Assembly (NCBI GenBank): GCA_958369755.1
Contig: CATXJC010000047.1
Span: 1 to 13,228, forward strand
From: an uncultured Prevotella sp.
GTDB lineage: Bacteria > Bacteroidota > Bacteroidia > Bacteroidales > Bacteroidaceae
Direction: 5' to 3'
DNA: 13,228 bases
Part shown: positions 1 through 7,864 of the stretch, one piece after another
Layout of the letters: every line of letters starts with the position of its first letter
Numbering within the stretch: the first letter of the stretch is position 1
The notes under the pieces: model-generated
Databases searched by the model: none
Told to the model about the DNA's origin: nothing
The model's input: the letters and a program-made list of their open reading frames with translations, nothing else
Translations under genes and position numbers: made by a program

Positions 1-1630
1 TGAATTCCTTAGGAACGTTACCACCCTTAACCTCGTTGATGAACTGCAAGTCGCCTTCCTTGTAATCCTCGTCCTTAGGACCGATGGTTACATCAATACA
101 AGCGAACTTACCGCGACCACCAGACTGCTTCTTATAAGTTTCACGGCTCTGAGCTGTCTTAGTGATAGCCTCCTTGTAGTTAACCTGAGGCTTACCCTGA
201 TTACACTCAACCTTGAACTCACGCTTCAAACGGTCGATTATGATATCCAAGTGAAGCTCACCCATACCAGAGATAATTGTCTGACCGCTCTGCTCGTCTG
301 TACGAACTGTGAAGGTTGGATCCTCCTCGGCCAACTTAGCGAGACCATTATCCATCTTAGCGATGTCTGCCTGGCTCTTTGGCTCTACTGCGATAGAAAT
401 CACAGTATCAGGGAATGTCATAGACTCCAATACGATTGGGTGTTCCTCGTCACAGAGTGTATCACCTGTACGGATATCCTTGAAACCTACACCTGCACCG
501 ATATCACCAGCATCGATAGACTCCATTGGGATTTCCTGTTTAGAGTTCATCTGGAACAGACGGCTGATACGCTCGCGCTTGCCAGAACGTGGGTTGTAAA
601 CATAAGAACCAGCAACGACCTTACCTGAGTAAACGCGGAAGAATACCAAGCGGCCCATGAATGGGTCAGTAGCAATCTTAAATGCGAGAGCAGATGTTGG
701 TTCATCCTCAGATGGTTTACGATCCTCTTCCTCCTCTGTATCAGGGTTAGTACCGATGATATTTGGAGTATCCATTGGTGAAGGCAAGAATGCACATACA
801 TAGTCGAGCAATGGCTGAACACCCTTGTTCTTGTATGAAGAACCGAGCAACATTGGGCAGCACTCCATAGCACAGCAACCCTTACGGATAGCAGCAAGAA
901 GCTTTTCTTCTGGAATATCCTTACCATCAAGATAAAGTTCCATAACCTCATCATCGAAGTTTGCAGCACCCTCAAGGAGCTTATCACGCCACTCAGCAGC
1001 CTCGTCAGCCAAATCTGCAGGGATATCCTCTACATCATACTCAGCACCCATAGTCTCATCGTGCCAAAGGATAGCCTTCATCTTAATGAGGTCAACTACA
1101 CCCTTGAAGTTCTCCTCTGCACCAATAGGAATCTGAATAGCAATTGGATTAGCGCCCAAGATATCCTTCATCTGCTGAACTGTCTCGAAGAAGTTAGCAC
1201 CAGAACGGTCCATCTTGTTTACATAACCGATACGAGGTACATTATACTTATCAGCCTGACGCCATACAGTCTCAGACTGTGGCTGAACACCATCAGCTGC
1301 AGAATATGTAGCAACAGCACCATCAAGTACACGGAGAGAACGCTCAACCTCAGCAGTGAAGTCAACGTGTCCCGGAGTATCGATCAAGTTGATCTTATAA
1401 GACTTACCGAGATAGTTCCAGTTACAAGTTGTAGCTGCAGAAGTGATAGTAATACCACGCTCCTGCTCCTGGGCCATCCAGTCCATTGTAGCAGCACCAT
1501 CGTGTACCTCACCAATCTTATGAGTCTTACCTGTATAGAACAAAATACGCTCAGAAGTTGTTGTCTTACCAGCATCGATATGCGCCATGATACCGATGTT
1601 ACGAGTCAAATGTAAATCGCGATTTGCCAT
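1..1630 (-). CDS. fusA: Elongation factor G (EF-G), 3' end cut off by the window
   Basis: EF-G is the cytoplasmic GTPase that drives ribosomal translocation and, with ribosome recycling factor, subunit splitting. The frame is open from the ATG at 1628-1630 to the window edge (543 codons, ending ...GNVPKEF). The usual length is about 700 residues, so the rest of domain IV and domain V lie outside. The GTPase motifs are complete: P-loop AHIDAGKT at residues 16-23, switch I ERGIT at 57-61, DTPGH at 84-88 and NKMD at 138-141. Domains II and III follow; the domain III to IV junction is marked by SGMGELHLDI and then SGGRGKFA. The start lies 27 nt after the rpsG stop and has an A-rich leader with no Shine-Dalgarno. 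It is the last gene seen in the rpsL-rpsG-fusA string and is probably cotranscribed with it. Intact G motifs and the str-type context mark it as the housekeeping copy, not the divergent EF-G2 paralogue known in Bacteroides. Confidence 0.97.
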   Translation of the reverse strand, partial: MANRDLHLTRNIGIMAHIDAGKTTTSERILFYTGKTHKIGEVHDGAATMDWMAQEQERGITITSAATTCNWNYLGKSYKINLIDTPGHVDFTAEVERSLRVLDGAVATYSAADGVQPQSETVWRQADKYNVPRIGYVNKMDRSGANFFETVQQMKDILGANPIAIQIPIGAEENFKGVVDLIKMKAILWHDETMGAEYDVEDIPADLADEAAEWRDKLLEGAANFDDEVMELYLDGKDIPEEKLLAAIRKGCCAMECCPMLLGSSYKNKGVQPLLDYVCAFLPSPMDTPNIIGTNPDTEEEEDRKPSEDEPTSALAFKIATDPFMGRLVFFRVYSGKVVAGSYVYNPRSGKRERISRLFQMNSKQEIPMESIDAGDIGAGVGFKDIRTGDTLCDEEHPIVLESMTFPDTVISIAVEPKSQADIAKMDNGLAKLAEEDPTFTVRTDEQSGQTIISGMGELHLDIIIDRLKREFKVECNQGKPQVNYKEAITKTAQSRETYKKQSGGRGKFACIDVTIGPKDEDYKEGDLQFINEVKGGNVPKEF

Positions 1631-1657
1631 TTTCTTTTAACTATATTATATATTAAA

Positions 1658-2134
1658 TTAGAATCTAAAGTGAGCGAACGCACGGTTAGCCTCAGCCATA
1701 CGATGCATATCCTCCTTACGCTTAAATGCACCACCCTGATTATTAAAAGCATCCATAATCTCTGCAGCAAGCTTATCAGCCATAGTCTTACCACCGCGCT
1801 TACGTGCAAAAAGAATAAGATTCTTCATAGAAATACTCTCTTTACGATCAGGACGAATCTCTGTAGGAACCTGGAAGGTTGCACCACCGATACGACGGCT
1901 CTTAACCTCTACCTGAGGAGTAATATTATCAAGTGCCTGCTTCCAGATTTCAAGAGCAGACTTTTCCTCGTTAGACATCTTAGCCTTTACAATGTCAAGT
2001 GCATTGTAGAAAATCTCATAAGATGTATTCTTCTTTCCATCATACATCAAATGATTTACGAACTTTGAGACCTTCTGGTCATTGAAGACAGGATCTGGAA
2101 GGATCACTCTCTTCTTTGGTTTTGCTTTTCTCAT
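1658..2134 (-). CDS. rpsG: 30S ribosomal protein S7
   Basis: S7 (uS7, 158 residues) is a primary 16S rRNA-binding protein that starts assembly of the 30S head and lines the E site. The S7 signature is near the N terminus (DPVFND, then VSKFVNHLMYDGKK, about residues 15-35). The beta-hairpin stretch VKSRRIGGATFQVP and the C-terminal AEANRAFAHFRF are also present. Length fits the family. The frame stays open for 26 more codons upstream to an ATG at 2212. I chose 2134 because S7 proteins begin MRK-like at this point, and the extension looks like untranslated sequence that can form RNA hairpins. Spacing is 182 nt after rpsL and 27 nt before fusA. No Shine-Dalgarno is present; the leader is A-rich. 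In E. coli S7 represses its own operon by binding the rpsL-rpsG gap, and the long gap here could serve the same role (inference). Confidence 0.97.
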   Translation of the reverse strand: MRKAKPKKRVILPDPVFNDQKVSKFVNHLMYDGKKNTSYEIFYNALDIVKAKMSNEEKSALEIWKQALDNITPQVEVKSRRIGGATFQVPTEIRPDRKESISMKNLILFARKRGGKTMADKLAAEIMDAFNNQGGAFKRKEDMHRMAEANRAFAHFRF

Positions 2135-2316
2135 TTTAAATAAAACTTTTTTTTTAATTCTGCATGGGGCTGTATAATGTTCTTCAACGCTCGCACCCGA
2201 GCATTTACTCAACCTGATTACTTCTCCAGCAAAACTTTTATTAAATATTTTAACCCCAACTCCCGACCTTCTCCGACCGTGAGTCTGCGATTTTGTCTAA
2301 AATTTAAGAAGCTATA
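2135..2316 (-). promoter_or_regulatory. Candidate structured RNA between rpsL and rpsG (possible S7 feedback site)
   Basis: This 182-nt gap is much longer than the 18-56 nt gaps between most neighbours. On the minus strand it can form a hairpin with an 8-bp stem and GGTG loop at 2186-2205 (AATGCTCG pairing with CGAGCGTT, one G-T wobble). A second, longer-range pairing of TGGGGTT (2252-2258) with AGCCCCA (2165-2171) has 7 bp with one wobble and would enclose the first hairpin. The pairings are read directly from the sequence. A role as an S7-binding translational operator is inferred from E. coli, where S7 binds the rpsL-rpsG intergenic RNA. I see no promoter matching TAnnTTTG and no terminator with a U-tract here. 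It could instead be an RNA processing site or chance folding. Confidence 0.4.
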
Positions 2317-2697
2317 TTACTTCTTTGCCTTAGGACGCTTAGCTCCGTACTTAGAACGACGCTGTGTACGATTCGCAACACCAGCAGTATCAAGTGTACC
2401 ACGGACAATGTGATAACGTACACCAGGAAGGTCCTTTACACGACCACCGCGAACCAAAACAATTGAGTGCTCCTGCAAGTTGTGACCCTCTCCTGGAATA
2501 TAAGAGTTTACTTCCTTTGAGTTTGTCAAACGTACACGTGCAACTTTACGCATTGCTGAATTAGGCTTCTTAGGAGTTGTTGTATAAACACGAACACAAA
2601 CACCACGACGCTGAGGACAAGAATCCAAAGCTGGTGACTTGCTCTTGTCTACAAGAACTCGTCTGCCTTTTCTTACTAACTGTGAAATAGTAGGCAT
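2317..2697 (-). CDS. rpsL: 30S ribosomal protein S12
   Basis: S12 (uS12, 126 residues) sits at the decoding centre of the 30S subunit and helps check codon-anticodon pairing. The sequence is near-universal: LVRKGRR at the N terminus, TTTPKKPNSAMRKVARVRL around residues 39-57, GEGHNLQEHS at 69-78 and RGGRVKDLPGVRYH at 83-96. The residues where streptomycin resistance or dependence normally arises are wild type: Lys43, Lys88 and Pro91, counting the initiator Met. Asp89 is the equivalent of the aspartate methylthiolated by RimO in E. coli. It is preceded by a 243-nt gap holding a candidate promoter, so it may head the rpsL-rpsG-fusA transcript even if DUF3467 also reads through. The leader just before the ATG is AT-rich with no Shine-Dalgarno. 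Confidence 0.98.
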   Translation of the reverse strand: MPTISQLVRKGRRVLVDKSKSPALDSCPQRRGVCVRVYTTTPKKPNSAMRKVARVRLTNSKEVNSYIPGEGHNLQEHSIVLVRGGRVKDLPGVRYHIVRGTLDTAGVANRTQRRSKYGAKRPKAKK

Positions 2698-2783
2698 AAT
2701 TTTACTTTTTAATTTATATATTTATTTTTATTTATTGTCTTATTTCGATGTAAGCCACTACTTTATAGAGCCTTTTCGGGGTG

Positions 2784-2815
2784 CAAAGGTACGATTTTTT
2801 CGGCAAACTGCCTAA
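2784..2815 (-). promoter_or_regulatory. Candidate Bacteroidota-type promoter for rpsL-rpsG-fusA
   Basis: On the minus strand the sequence TACCTTTG lies at 2784-2791, an exact match to the Bacteroidota -7 consensus TAnnTTTG recognised by the main sigma factor (SigABfr type). The -33 element is weak: TTA at 2813-2815, 21 bp upstream, against consensus TTG. Transcription would start near 2775-2780, giving a leader of roughly 80 nt before rpsL. The same GTAnnTTTGCAC context occurs in the promoter candidate before the DUF3467 gene. Confidence 0.6.
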
Positions 2816-2940
2816 ATATTAAGGAGACTTTTAAAAAACGAAGGCTAGTTTTAACTTTATATAACTATTAAAAACAAATATTATAAAGAAAAAGCGGTAT
2901 TTAGCAGAGAATTTAGTCTTAGTATGTATGTTGTAGTACA
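2816..2940. other. AT-rich gap between DUF3467 and the rpsL promoter; no clear terminator
   Basis: Downstream of the DUF3467 stop there is no convincing GC-rich terminator. The only inverted repeat I could find is TAGTT/AACTA at 2846-2850 and 2863-2867, an AT-only 5-bp stem. A T-run follows it on the minus strand after a short GC-containing spacer. It is too weak to call. Readthrough from DUF3467 into rpsL is therefore likely. Confidence 0.4.
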
Positions 2941-3267
2941 TTATGCCTCACCCTTTGGTGTGCCGAATGGAGCGATTGTACGTTCTTGCTCATCAGACAA
3001 CTTAATTTTACCGAAGGACTGCTCGTAGTTATAAATATTGCTCTGCAATGCCTGGAGCAATCGCTTAGCATGTTCAGGTGCCATGATAACACGACTCTTG
3101 ATCTGAGGTGCAGGCATGCCAGGAAGTGCACATGCAAAATCCAAGATGAAGTCTGAACTAGAATGTGTAATCAGTGCCAAGTTAGAGTATGTACCCTCTG
3201 CTACTTCAGGGCTGATGCCCATCTGGAACTGATTCTGCTGCTGTTGATTATTCTTATTTTCTTCCAT
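2941..3267 (-). CDS. DUF3467 family protein of unknown function
   Basis: This 108-residue protein matches my memory of the DUF3467 family (PF11950), found mainly in Bacteroidota, usually as a single small gene beside rpoC. Its function is not known to me. It starts with a polar, glutamine- and asparagine-rich tail (about residues 4-15). A core follows with the family-like stretches EVAEGTYSNLALITHSSSDF (21-40), LDFACALPGMP (42-52), IKSRVIMAPEHAKRLLQAL (56-74) and FGKIKL (85-90). There is no signal peptide or membrane segment, so it should be cytoplasmic. It lies between the rpoC terminator and the rpsL promoter and has its own candidate promoter. A link to transcription or translation is suggested only by position. 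The start at 3267 is the only Met that keeps the whole core, and it has no Shine-Dalgarno. The family call is strong from the pattern, but I could not search. Confidence 0.85.
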   Translation of the reverse strand: MEENKNNQQQQNQFQMGISPEVAEGTYSNLALITHSSSDFILDFACALPGMPAPQIKSRVIMAPEHAKRLLQALQSNIYNYEQSFGKIKLSDEQERTIAPFGTPKGEA

Positions 3268-3308
3268 AATTTTACTAAGTTAATAGGATTAAACTTTAAA
3301 TGATAGTG

Positions 3309-3340
3309 CAAATTTACACATAATATCTGAAAAAAACGAA
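3309..3340 (-). promoter_or_regulatory. Candidate Bacteroidota-type promoter for the DUF3467 gene
   Basis: TAAATTTG on the minus strand at 3309-3316 fits the -7 consensus TAnnTTTG. A partial -33 element, TTC, lies at 3338-3340 with a 21-bp spacer. The start of transcription would be near 3300-3305, leaving a short leader of about 35-40 nt. It sits downstream of the rpoC terminator, so the DUF3467 gene can be expressed apart from rpoBC. Confidence 0.55.
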
Positions 3341-3426
3341 TAATCTGCCACTTATTTTAAAAAAAACATCATAAGACAACAGAAGATGGAATCTTGATTC
3401 TTTGCTTTTTTCATCTGTTACAGATA

Positions 3427-3461
3427 ATAAAAGGGTGCGCCATAGACTTATGACGCACCCT
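3427..3461 (-). terminator. Intrinsic terminator of the rpoB-rpoC transcript
   Basis: An inverted repeat spans 3432-3461: GGGTGCG (3433-3439) pairs with CGCACCC (3454-3460), and the stem continues inward to a 4-nt loop at 3445-3448. This gives about 13 bp including one G-T wobble. On the minus strand the stem is followed by a T-rich run, TTTTATTATC. It lies 38 nt past the rpoC stop and has its T-tract only on the minus-strand side, so it terminates rpoC transcription. Confidence 0.88.
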
Positions 3462-3498
3462 CATTATACCTATTTATATATAGTACTCTATTCTACGA

Positions 3499-6400
3499 TT
3501 ATTCTCCTATTGGAGAATCAGCATAGTCGAGCACATTTTTCTTATTAGCCTGCATACGCTCATATTCTTCTTTAGAGCCTACGATGAGCTTATCCCACTG
3601 ACGAAGACCAGTACCTGCAGGAATCAAGTGACCACAGATAACATTCTCCTTCATACCCTCAAGGTAATCAACCTTACCACGGATAGCAGCCTCATTCAAA
3701 ACCTTAGTAGTTTCCTGGAATGATGCAGCACTCATAAAGCTCTTAGTACCAAGAGCAGCACGAGTAATACCCTGGAGGATCTGTGTAGAAGTTGCAGATA
3801 CAGCATCACGAACCTGTACAAGTTTCAAGTCGCGACGCTTCAATGCAGAATTCTCATCACGCAATCTACGAGCCGTTATGATCTGACCTGGTTTGAGACT
3901 TTCACTATCACCACCGTCAGTAACAACCTTCTTACCCCAGATACGATCATTCTCTTCTGCAAAGTCAAGTTTATCAACCAACTCTTGCTCCAAGAAGGTA
4001 GTATCACCTGGATCGTCAATACGAACCTTACGCATCATCTGACGTACCACAACCTCAAAATGCTTATCATTAATAGCCACACCCTGAAGACGGTAAACGT
4101 CCTGGATCTGGTTAACAATATACTCCTGAACAGCGGTAGGACCCATGATGGCGAGAATATCGCCAGGAGTTACACTACCATCAGAAAGAGGAGTACCAGC
4201 ACGTACAGCATCATGTTCCTGTACCAAGATCTGCTTAGAAAGAGATACAAGATACTTCTTCTGATCGCCTGTCTTAGATGTCACGATGATCTCACGATTA
4301 CCACGCTTTACCTTACCCATAGTTACCTCACCATCGATTTCAGATACAACAGCAGGGTTAGAAGGGTTACGAGCCTCAAGAAGCTCAGTTACACGAGGGA
4401 GACCACCAGTGATATCACCTGCACCACCTACAGCACGAGGAATCTTAACCAAAACCTCACCGGTATTAATTGTCTGTCCATCCTCAACTGCCAAGTGACC
4501 ACCTACAGGGAAGTTGTATGTACCAAGGATTTCACCATTAGCATCGATAACATCACAAGATGGAACCATTGCCTTATTCTTGGAATCGGTGATAATCTTC
4601 TCCTCCAAACCTGTAGTCTCATCGACCTCAGCACGATAAGTCTGATCCTTCTGAACGTCATTGAACTTCAATGTACCCGCATACTGGCTGACGATAACGG
4701 CGTTGAATGGATCCCAACGGGCGATAACGGTATCCTTCTCTACGATTTCACCCTCCTTGTGATACAATGAAGAACCGTAAGGAACATTCAAAGTTGCAAG
4801 AACGATGTTTGTATTAGGATCCACGAAACGGATTTCAGCCAAGTGGCTTACTACCTTTTCGCACTTGATATCGTTGCCTTCCTCATCTTCCTCTACGAAT
4901 GGTACTGTGCTCAACTCGTCAAACTCGATACGAGACTTATTCTTCGCAGCAATCTTAGCATTGGCAGCAGCGTTAGATGCAATACCACCGGCGTGGAATG
5001 TACGGAGAGTCAACTGAGTACCTGGCTCACCAATAGCTTGAGCAGCGATGACACCAACGGCTTCACCCAGCTGCACCATACGGGCTGTTGCCAAGTTACG
5101 GCCATAGCACTTCATGCAGACACCCTTTTTGCTCTCACATGTGAGAACCGAACGAATTTCAACACTCTCAATAGGAGATTCATCAATAGCCTTTGCCTTA
5201 GCCTCGGTAATTTCTTCACCAGATTTGACAATCAGTTCACCAGTTGTTGGATGAATAACATCATGCACAGAAACACGACCCAAAATACGCTCATAAAGAG
5301 ATGAAATAATCTCATCACCATTCTTTAAAGCTGTACAAACCAAGCCACGCAATGTACCACAATCCTCTTCGGTGATGATAACATCGTGAGAAACGTCTAC
5401 AAGACGACGAGTCAAATAACCGGCATCGGCAGTCTTCATAGCGGTATCAGCAAGACCCTTACGGGCACCGTGAGAAGCGATAAAGTACTCCAATACAGAC
5501 ATACCCTCCTTAAAGTTAGAAAGGATAGGGTTCTCAATGATCTGCGCGCCCTCTGCACCAGCCTTCTGAGGTTTAGCCATCAAACCACGCATACCAGACA
5601 ACTGCTTAATCTGATCCTTAGAACCACGGGCTCCAGAATCAAGCATCATGTATACGGCGTTGAATCCCTGGTCAGCTTCGGTCATCTCCTTCATCAAGAT
5701 ATTACCCAAATCTGTATTTACGTGAGTCCACGCATCAATAACCTGGTTGTATCGTTCCTTGTTGGTGATGAAACCCATATTATAGTTATTGGTAATTTCC
5801 TCAACCTCCTTACGACCGCGCTCAACAATAGCTTCCTTCTCTGGTGGAATAATAATATCACCAAGGTTGAATGACAATCCTGCGACATAAGCCATACGAT
5901 AACCTAAGTTCTTGATTCCATCAAGGAATTCACAAGCCTTAGCCATACCAACAGCCTTGATAACATTAGAAATCAAACCACGGAGGGTTTTCTTGGAAAT
6001 TACATCATTGAAGAAGCCAACTTCATCAGGAATGATACCATTAACGATGACACGTCCAACAGAAGTTTCTACCATTCGTTTCTGGATTGTACCATCAACC
6101 AAATCGTCAACTACAACCTTAATCAAAGCATGAAGATCACATCGGCCCTCGTTACGAGCAATCAATGCCTCTTCAGGACCATAGAATGTCAAGCCCTCAC
6201 CCTTTGCACCTGGACGAATCTTAGTAATATAGTAAAGACCAAGCACCATATCCTGAGAAGGAACGGTGATAGGCGCACCATTGGCTGGGTTGAGAATGTT
6301 ATGACTCTGAAGCATCAGGATTTGAGCCTCCAAAACAGCCTCATTGCTCAATGGAAGGTGAACAGCCATCTGGTCACCATCGAAGTCGGCGTTGAACGCT

Positions 6401-7833
6401 GTACATGCCAATGGATGCAACTGAATAGCCTTACCCTCAATCATCTTAGGCTGGAATGCCTGGATACCGAGTCGGTGAAGCGTAGGGGCACGGTTCAACA
6501 TAACCGGATGACCCTTCATTACATTTTCAAGAATATCCCAAATAACTGGCTCGCGACGATCAACAATCTTCTTGGCACTCTTAACAGTCTTTACGATACC
6601 ACGCTCTATCAACTTACGGATGATAAATGGTTTGTAAAGCTCTGCAGCCATCAGTTTTGGAAGACCACACTCACCCATCTTCAACTCTGGACCTACAACG
6701 ATTACAGAACGGGCAGAATAGTCAACACGCTTACCCAGCAAGTTCTGACGGAAACGACCCTGCTTACCCTTTAAAGAGTCAGAGAGTGACTTCAAAGGAC
6801 GATTGCTCTCACTCTTTACAGCAGAGCTCTTGCGTGAGTTGTCGAACAAGCTGTCAACAGCCTCCTGCAACATACGCTTCTCGTTACGGAGAATAACCTC
6901 AGGAGCCTTGATTTCAACCAATCTCTTCAAACGGTTGTTACGGATAATCACACGACGATAGAGGTCATTCAAGTCTGATGTTGCAAAACGACCACCATCC
7001 AATGGTACCAACGGACGAAGCTCAGGTGGAGTAACAGGAATAATCTTCATGATCATCCATTCTGGCTTGTTAATACCTTTACTAGCACGGAAACCTTCTA
7101 CAACTTGCAGACGCTTCAGAGCCTCAGTTTTACGCTGCTGACTTGAATCGTTATTTGCACGATCGCGGAGTTCGTATGACAAAGAGTCAAGGTCTACATT
7201 CTGGAGCAACTGATAAATTGCTTCAGCACCCATTTTTGCTATAAACTTATTTGGGTCCGTATCGTCCAAAAGTTCATTGTCACCATTAGGATCATACTGG
7301 TCAAGAAGAGCCATGTATTCATCTTCTGACAAGAGATCAAGTTTGTGAGAACCGTTCAATTCAAGACCATCAGCATCAGTCTTTCCCTCAAGAATACCAG
7401 GCTGGATAACTACATACTTCTCGTAGTAAATGACAGCATCAAGTTTCTTGGTCGGCATACCCAAAAGGTAACCAATCTTATTTGGAAGAGAACGGAAATA
7501 CCAAATATGAGCAACAGGTACGACAAGCTCAATGTGACCAGAGCGTTCACGACGAACTTTCTTCTCTGTAACCTCTACACCGCATCGGTCGCAGACGATT
7601 CCCTTATAACGGATACGCTTGTACTTGCCGCAGGCGCATTCATAGTCCTTAGTAGGACCAAAAATACGCTCGCAGAACAAGCCATCACGCTCCGGCTTAT
7701 ATGTACGATAATTAATGGTTTCCGGTTTAGTAACCTCACCATACGAATTTTCCAAGATCTCCTCTGGCGAAGCGAGACCGATGGTAATCTTCGTAAAATT
7801 ATTCTTTACCTTTGTATCTTTTTTGAAAGCCAT
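3499..7833 (-). CDS. rpoC: DNA-directed RNA polymerase subunit beta'
   Basis: RpoC (1444 residues) carries the catalytic magnesium site of RNA polymerase and joins beta, two alpha and omega in the core enzyme. The N-terminal zinc ribbon has Cys66, Cys68, Cys81 and Cys84 (CACGKY, then CDRCG). The active-site motif NADFDGD is at residues 481-487, with Asp483, Asp485 and Asp487 as metal ligands. The second zinc site uses Cys825, Cys899, Cys906 and Cys909. The trigger-loop region GTQLTLRTFHAGG ends near residue 949 and resumes at TGGLPRV (1142-1148). The roughly 190 residues between them correspond to the SI3-type insertion also seen in E. coli. Length and order fit Bacteroidota RpoC and no frameshift is visible. 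It starts 31 nt after rpoB, so the two are surely cotranscribed, and it ends at a strong terminator. No Shine-Dalgarno precedes the ATG. Confidence 0.99.
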   Translation of the reverse strand: MAFKKDTKVKNNFTKITIGLASPEEILENSYGEVTKPETINYRTYKPERDGLFCERIFGPTKDYECACGKYKRIRYKGIVCDRCGVEVTEKKVRRERSGHIELVVPVAHIWYFRSLPNKIGYLLGMPTKKLDAVIYYEKYVVIQPGILEGKTDADGLELNGSHKLDLLSEDEYMALLDQYDPNGDNELLDDTDPNKFIAKMGAEAIYQLLQNVDLDSLSYELRDRANNDSSQQRKTEALKRLQVVEGFRASKGINKPEWMIMKIIPVTPPELRPLVPLDGGRFATSDLNDLYRRVIIRNNRLKRLVEIKAPEVILRNEKRMLQEAVDSLFDNSRKSSAVKSESNRPLKSLSDSLKGKQGRFRQNLLGKRVDYSARSVIVVGPELKMGECGLPKLMAAELYKPFIIRKLIERGIVKTVKSAKKIVDRREPVIWDILENVMKGHPVMLNRAPTLHRLGIQAFQPKMIEGKAIQLHPLACTAFNADFDGDQMAVHLPLSNEAVLEAQILMLQSHNILNPANGAPITVPSQDMVLGLYYITKIRPGAKGEGLTFYGPEEALIARNEGRCDLHALIKVVVDDLVDGTIQKRMVETSVGRVIVNGIIPDEVGFFNDVISKKTLRGLISNVIKAVGMAKACEFLDGIKNLGYRMAYVAGLSFNLGDIIIPPEKEAIVERGRKEVEEITNNYNMGFITNKERYNQVIDAWTHVNTDLGNILMKEMTEADQGFNAVYMMLDSGARGSKDQIKQLSGMRGLMAKPQKAGAEGAQIIENPILSNFKEGMSVLEYFIASHGARKGLADTAMKTADAGYLTRRLVDVSHDVIITEEDCGTLRGLVCTALKNGDEIISSLYERILGRVSVHDVIHPTTGELIVKSGEEITEAKAKAIDESPIESVEIRSVLTCESKKGVCMKCYGRNLATARMVQLGEAVGVIAAQAIGEPGTQLTLRTFHAGGIASNAAANAKIAAKNKSRIEFDELSTVPFVEEDEEGNDIKCEKVVSHLAEIRFVDPNTNIVLATLNVPYGSSLYHKEGEIVEKDTVIARWDPFNAVIVSQYAGTLKFNDVQKDQTYRAEVDETTGLEEKIITDSKNKAMVPSCDVIDANGEILGTYNFPVGGHLAVEDGQTINTGEVLVKIPRAVGGAGDITGGLPRVTELLEARNPSNPAVVSEIDGEVTMGKVKRGNREIIVTSKTGDQKKYLVSLSKQILVQEHDAVRAGTPLSDGSVTPGDILAIMGPTAVQEYIVNQIQDVYRLQGVAINDKHFEVVVRQMMRKVRIDDPGDTTFLEQELVDKLDFAEENDRIWGKKVVTDGGDSESLKPGQIITARRLRDENSALKRRDLKLVQVRDAVSATSTQILQGITRAALGTKSFMSAASFQETTKVLNEAAIRGKVDYLEGMKENVICGHLIPAGTGLRQWDKLIVGSKEEYERMQANKKNVLDYADSPIGE

Positions 7834-7864
7834 GTTTCTATATATAAATTAGGGGTTCTCAAAA

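Noticed and set aside
547..987. A 146-codon frame on the same strand as fusA
   Set aside because: It is an out-of-frame shadow inside the intact EF-G reading frame and has no recognisable domain.
2135..2212. A 26-codon N-terminal extension of S7 starting at 2212
   Set aside because: S7 proteins start at the MRK-like position encoded at 2134. The extension has no family similarity and overlaps sequence that can form RNA hairpins.
2177..2413. A 78-codon plus-strand frame across the rpsL-rpsG gap
   Set aside because: About half of it is antisense to rpsL, no promoter or family pattern supports it, and its composition is unlike a real protein.
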